Below are positions 63,363 through 64,000 of a stretch of 64,000 nucleotides of DNA, in pieces. The first letter of the stretch is position 1; each line of letters begins with the position of its first letter. Position numbers and translations under genes: made by a program. Source of the DNA: Acidobacteriota bacterium (GTDB lineage Bacteria > Acidobacteriota > Blastocatellia > Pyrinomonadales > Pyrinomonadaceae); NCBI GenBank assembly GCA_025463125.1, contig JAOAPX010000090.1, forward strand, positions 1 through 64,000. The letters are read 5' to 3'. Below the pieces are notes generated by a model. The model searched no databases, was not told the origin of the DNA, and worked only from the letters and a program-made list of their open reading frames with translations.

Positions 63363-64000
63363 TTAAGAGCTCGCCGGAGCGATTTTCATGGAAACTTCCG
63401 GCTCGCTGGCAGCCGAGATTTCATCGGAATCCTTGATCAAAGAATCTTCGACAATCTGTTTCTGCTCAAGTTCGTGGATTGCGTAAGAACCGGTCGCGGG
63501 ACTTGCCGAAGCGGCTCTGCCGACGTATCTCAGTTCGACATTTTGCGGCAGAACCCGGCGAATTCTCGATTCGACAAACAGCCAGCCGCCCATATTTTGC
63601 GGTTCTTCCTGCGTCCAGAAAATTTCGGTCGCGTTTTCGTAAGAAGCAAACACTTCTTTTAATTTTTCAGCCGGAAACGGGTAAAATTGTTCGAGCCGAA
63701 CAATTGCGGTGCGATTATCATTGGCGTCGGCGCGTCCCGCTTCGAGATCGTAGAAGACTTTGCCAGAACAAACGACGACGCGGCGGACTTTCGATTTATC
63801 GCTGATTTTCGCGTCGTCAAGCAAGGGCTGAAAACCTCCGCCGATTAATTCTTCAACCGTTGAACTTGCCGCCGGAAGTCTTAACAAACTTTTCGGCGTC
63901 ATAACGATTAACGGTCGAACAATTTCCTGTTTGACCTGTCGCCGGAGAAGATGAAAATACTGCGCCGGCGTTGTCGGGTAGCAAACCTGCATATTATTTT
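63363..64000 (-). CDS. sucA: 2-oxoglutarate dehydrogenase E1 component, C-terminal part (partial)
   Basis: The frame is open to the right edge of the window, so the ORF-track Met at 63992 is internal. The visible C-terminus has 'MQVCYPTTPAQYFHLLRRQV', 'PLIVMTPKSLLRLPAA', 'CSGKVFYDLEAGR', 'IVRLEQFYPFPAEKL' and 'TEIFWTQEEPQNMGGW', the E1 end of the 2-oxoglutarate dehydrogenase complex that feeds the TCA cycle. A 60-residue tail beyond the usual end ('QKQIVEDSLIKDSDEISAAS') is longer than in E. coli. sucB is not on this side. Confidence 0.92.
   Translation of the reverse strand, partial: NNMQVCYPTTPAQYFHLLRRQVKQEIVRPLIVMTPKSLLRLPAASSTVEELIGGGFQPLLDDAKISDKSKVRRVVVCSGKVFYDLEAGRADANDNRTAIVRLEQFYPFPAEKLKEVFASYENATEIFWTQEEPQNMGGWLFVESRIRRVLPQNVELRYVGRAASASPATGSYAIHELEQKQIVEDSLIKDSDEISAASEPEVSMKIAPASS

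Overview
The window looks like a chromosomal segment from a Gram-negative bacterium of moderate GC. It carries waaA (Kdo transferase), an LpxL-type acyltransferase and an RND/TolC efflux operon, so there is an LPS-bearing outer membrane. It also has futalosine-type menaquinone genes (mqnE with a UbiA-type prenyltransferase), large Ser/Thr kinases carrying FlgO/TolB-N-like and TPR modules, many Sec-exported TPR or low-complexity proteins, and cytosolic housekeeping genes. This mix resembles Acidobacteriota, class Blastocatellia. That placement is an inference from gene style; no rRNA or tRNA gene is visible to confirm it.

Layout. 1-4.7 kb: tail of a MoxR ATPase, a membrane-anchored kinase-like protein with a lost catalytic Asp, and an FO-only ATP synthase cluster (atpZ-like, atpI, atpB, atpE). 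4.8-15.5 kb: exported LCAT-like lipase, an envelope glycosyltransferase translationally coupled to waaA, efp, a lipoprotein, an exported PPDK/PEP-synthase-like protein, beta-carbonic anhydrase, a UGT-type glycosyltransferase, and a three-gene set of small membrane proteins. 15.6-19.3 kb: a histidine kinase / sigma54 response regulator pair split by one AT-rich gene bounded by 13-bp direct repeats. 19.5-25.5 kb: penicillin-binding-type transpeptidase, exported TPR-like protein, rnc, lepB, psuG. 25.6-32.6 kb: exported proteins, ruvC, a conserved hypothetical plus fumarylacetoacetase, purF, then a rhodanese lipoprotein interrupted by an in-frame UGA. 32.6-41 kb: UDP-GlcNAc 2-epimerase and nucleotide-sugar dehydrogenase, a helical-repeat protein, a 1,286-residue Ser/Thr kinase with an internally duplicated sensor/TPR module, and a DUF2227 membrane protein. 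41.6-50 kb: EEP phosphatase and cardiolipin-synthase pair, prenyltransferase-DUF2071-mqnE, an orphan signal-peptide ORF, Uma2 nuclease, LpxL-like acyltransferase, SDR-type reductase. 50-64 kb: quinone oxidoreductase, tetR-MFP-RND-tolC efflux operon, DUF883 protein, rhlE with a zinc-ribbon partner, mug, an aldo/keto reductase, and the 3' end of sucA.

The most striking feature is the rhodanese-like lipoprotein at 32087-32575. An in-frame UGA sits in the active-site loop (Cys-Ser-UGA-Pro), the coding frame continues through well-formed rhodanese sequence to a normal TAA, and 21 nt after the UGA there is a hairpin with a GGUCU apical loop, as in the E. coli fdhF SECIS element. This is a candidate selenoprotein of the rhodanese family. 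Other points worth attention are the cassette-like gene inside a two-component operon, the pseudokinase, a small membrane protein whose start codon appears mutated from ATG to ATA, an orphan signal peptide, and an exported phosphotransferase with alpha-glucan-water-dikinase-like domain order. No CRISPR array, transposase, prophage or RNA gene was recognised.
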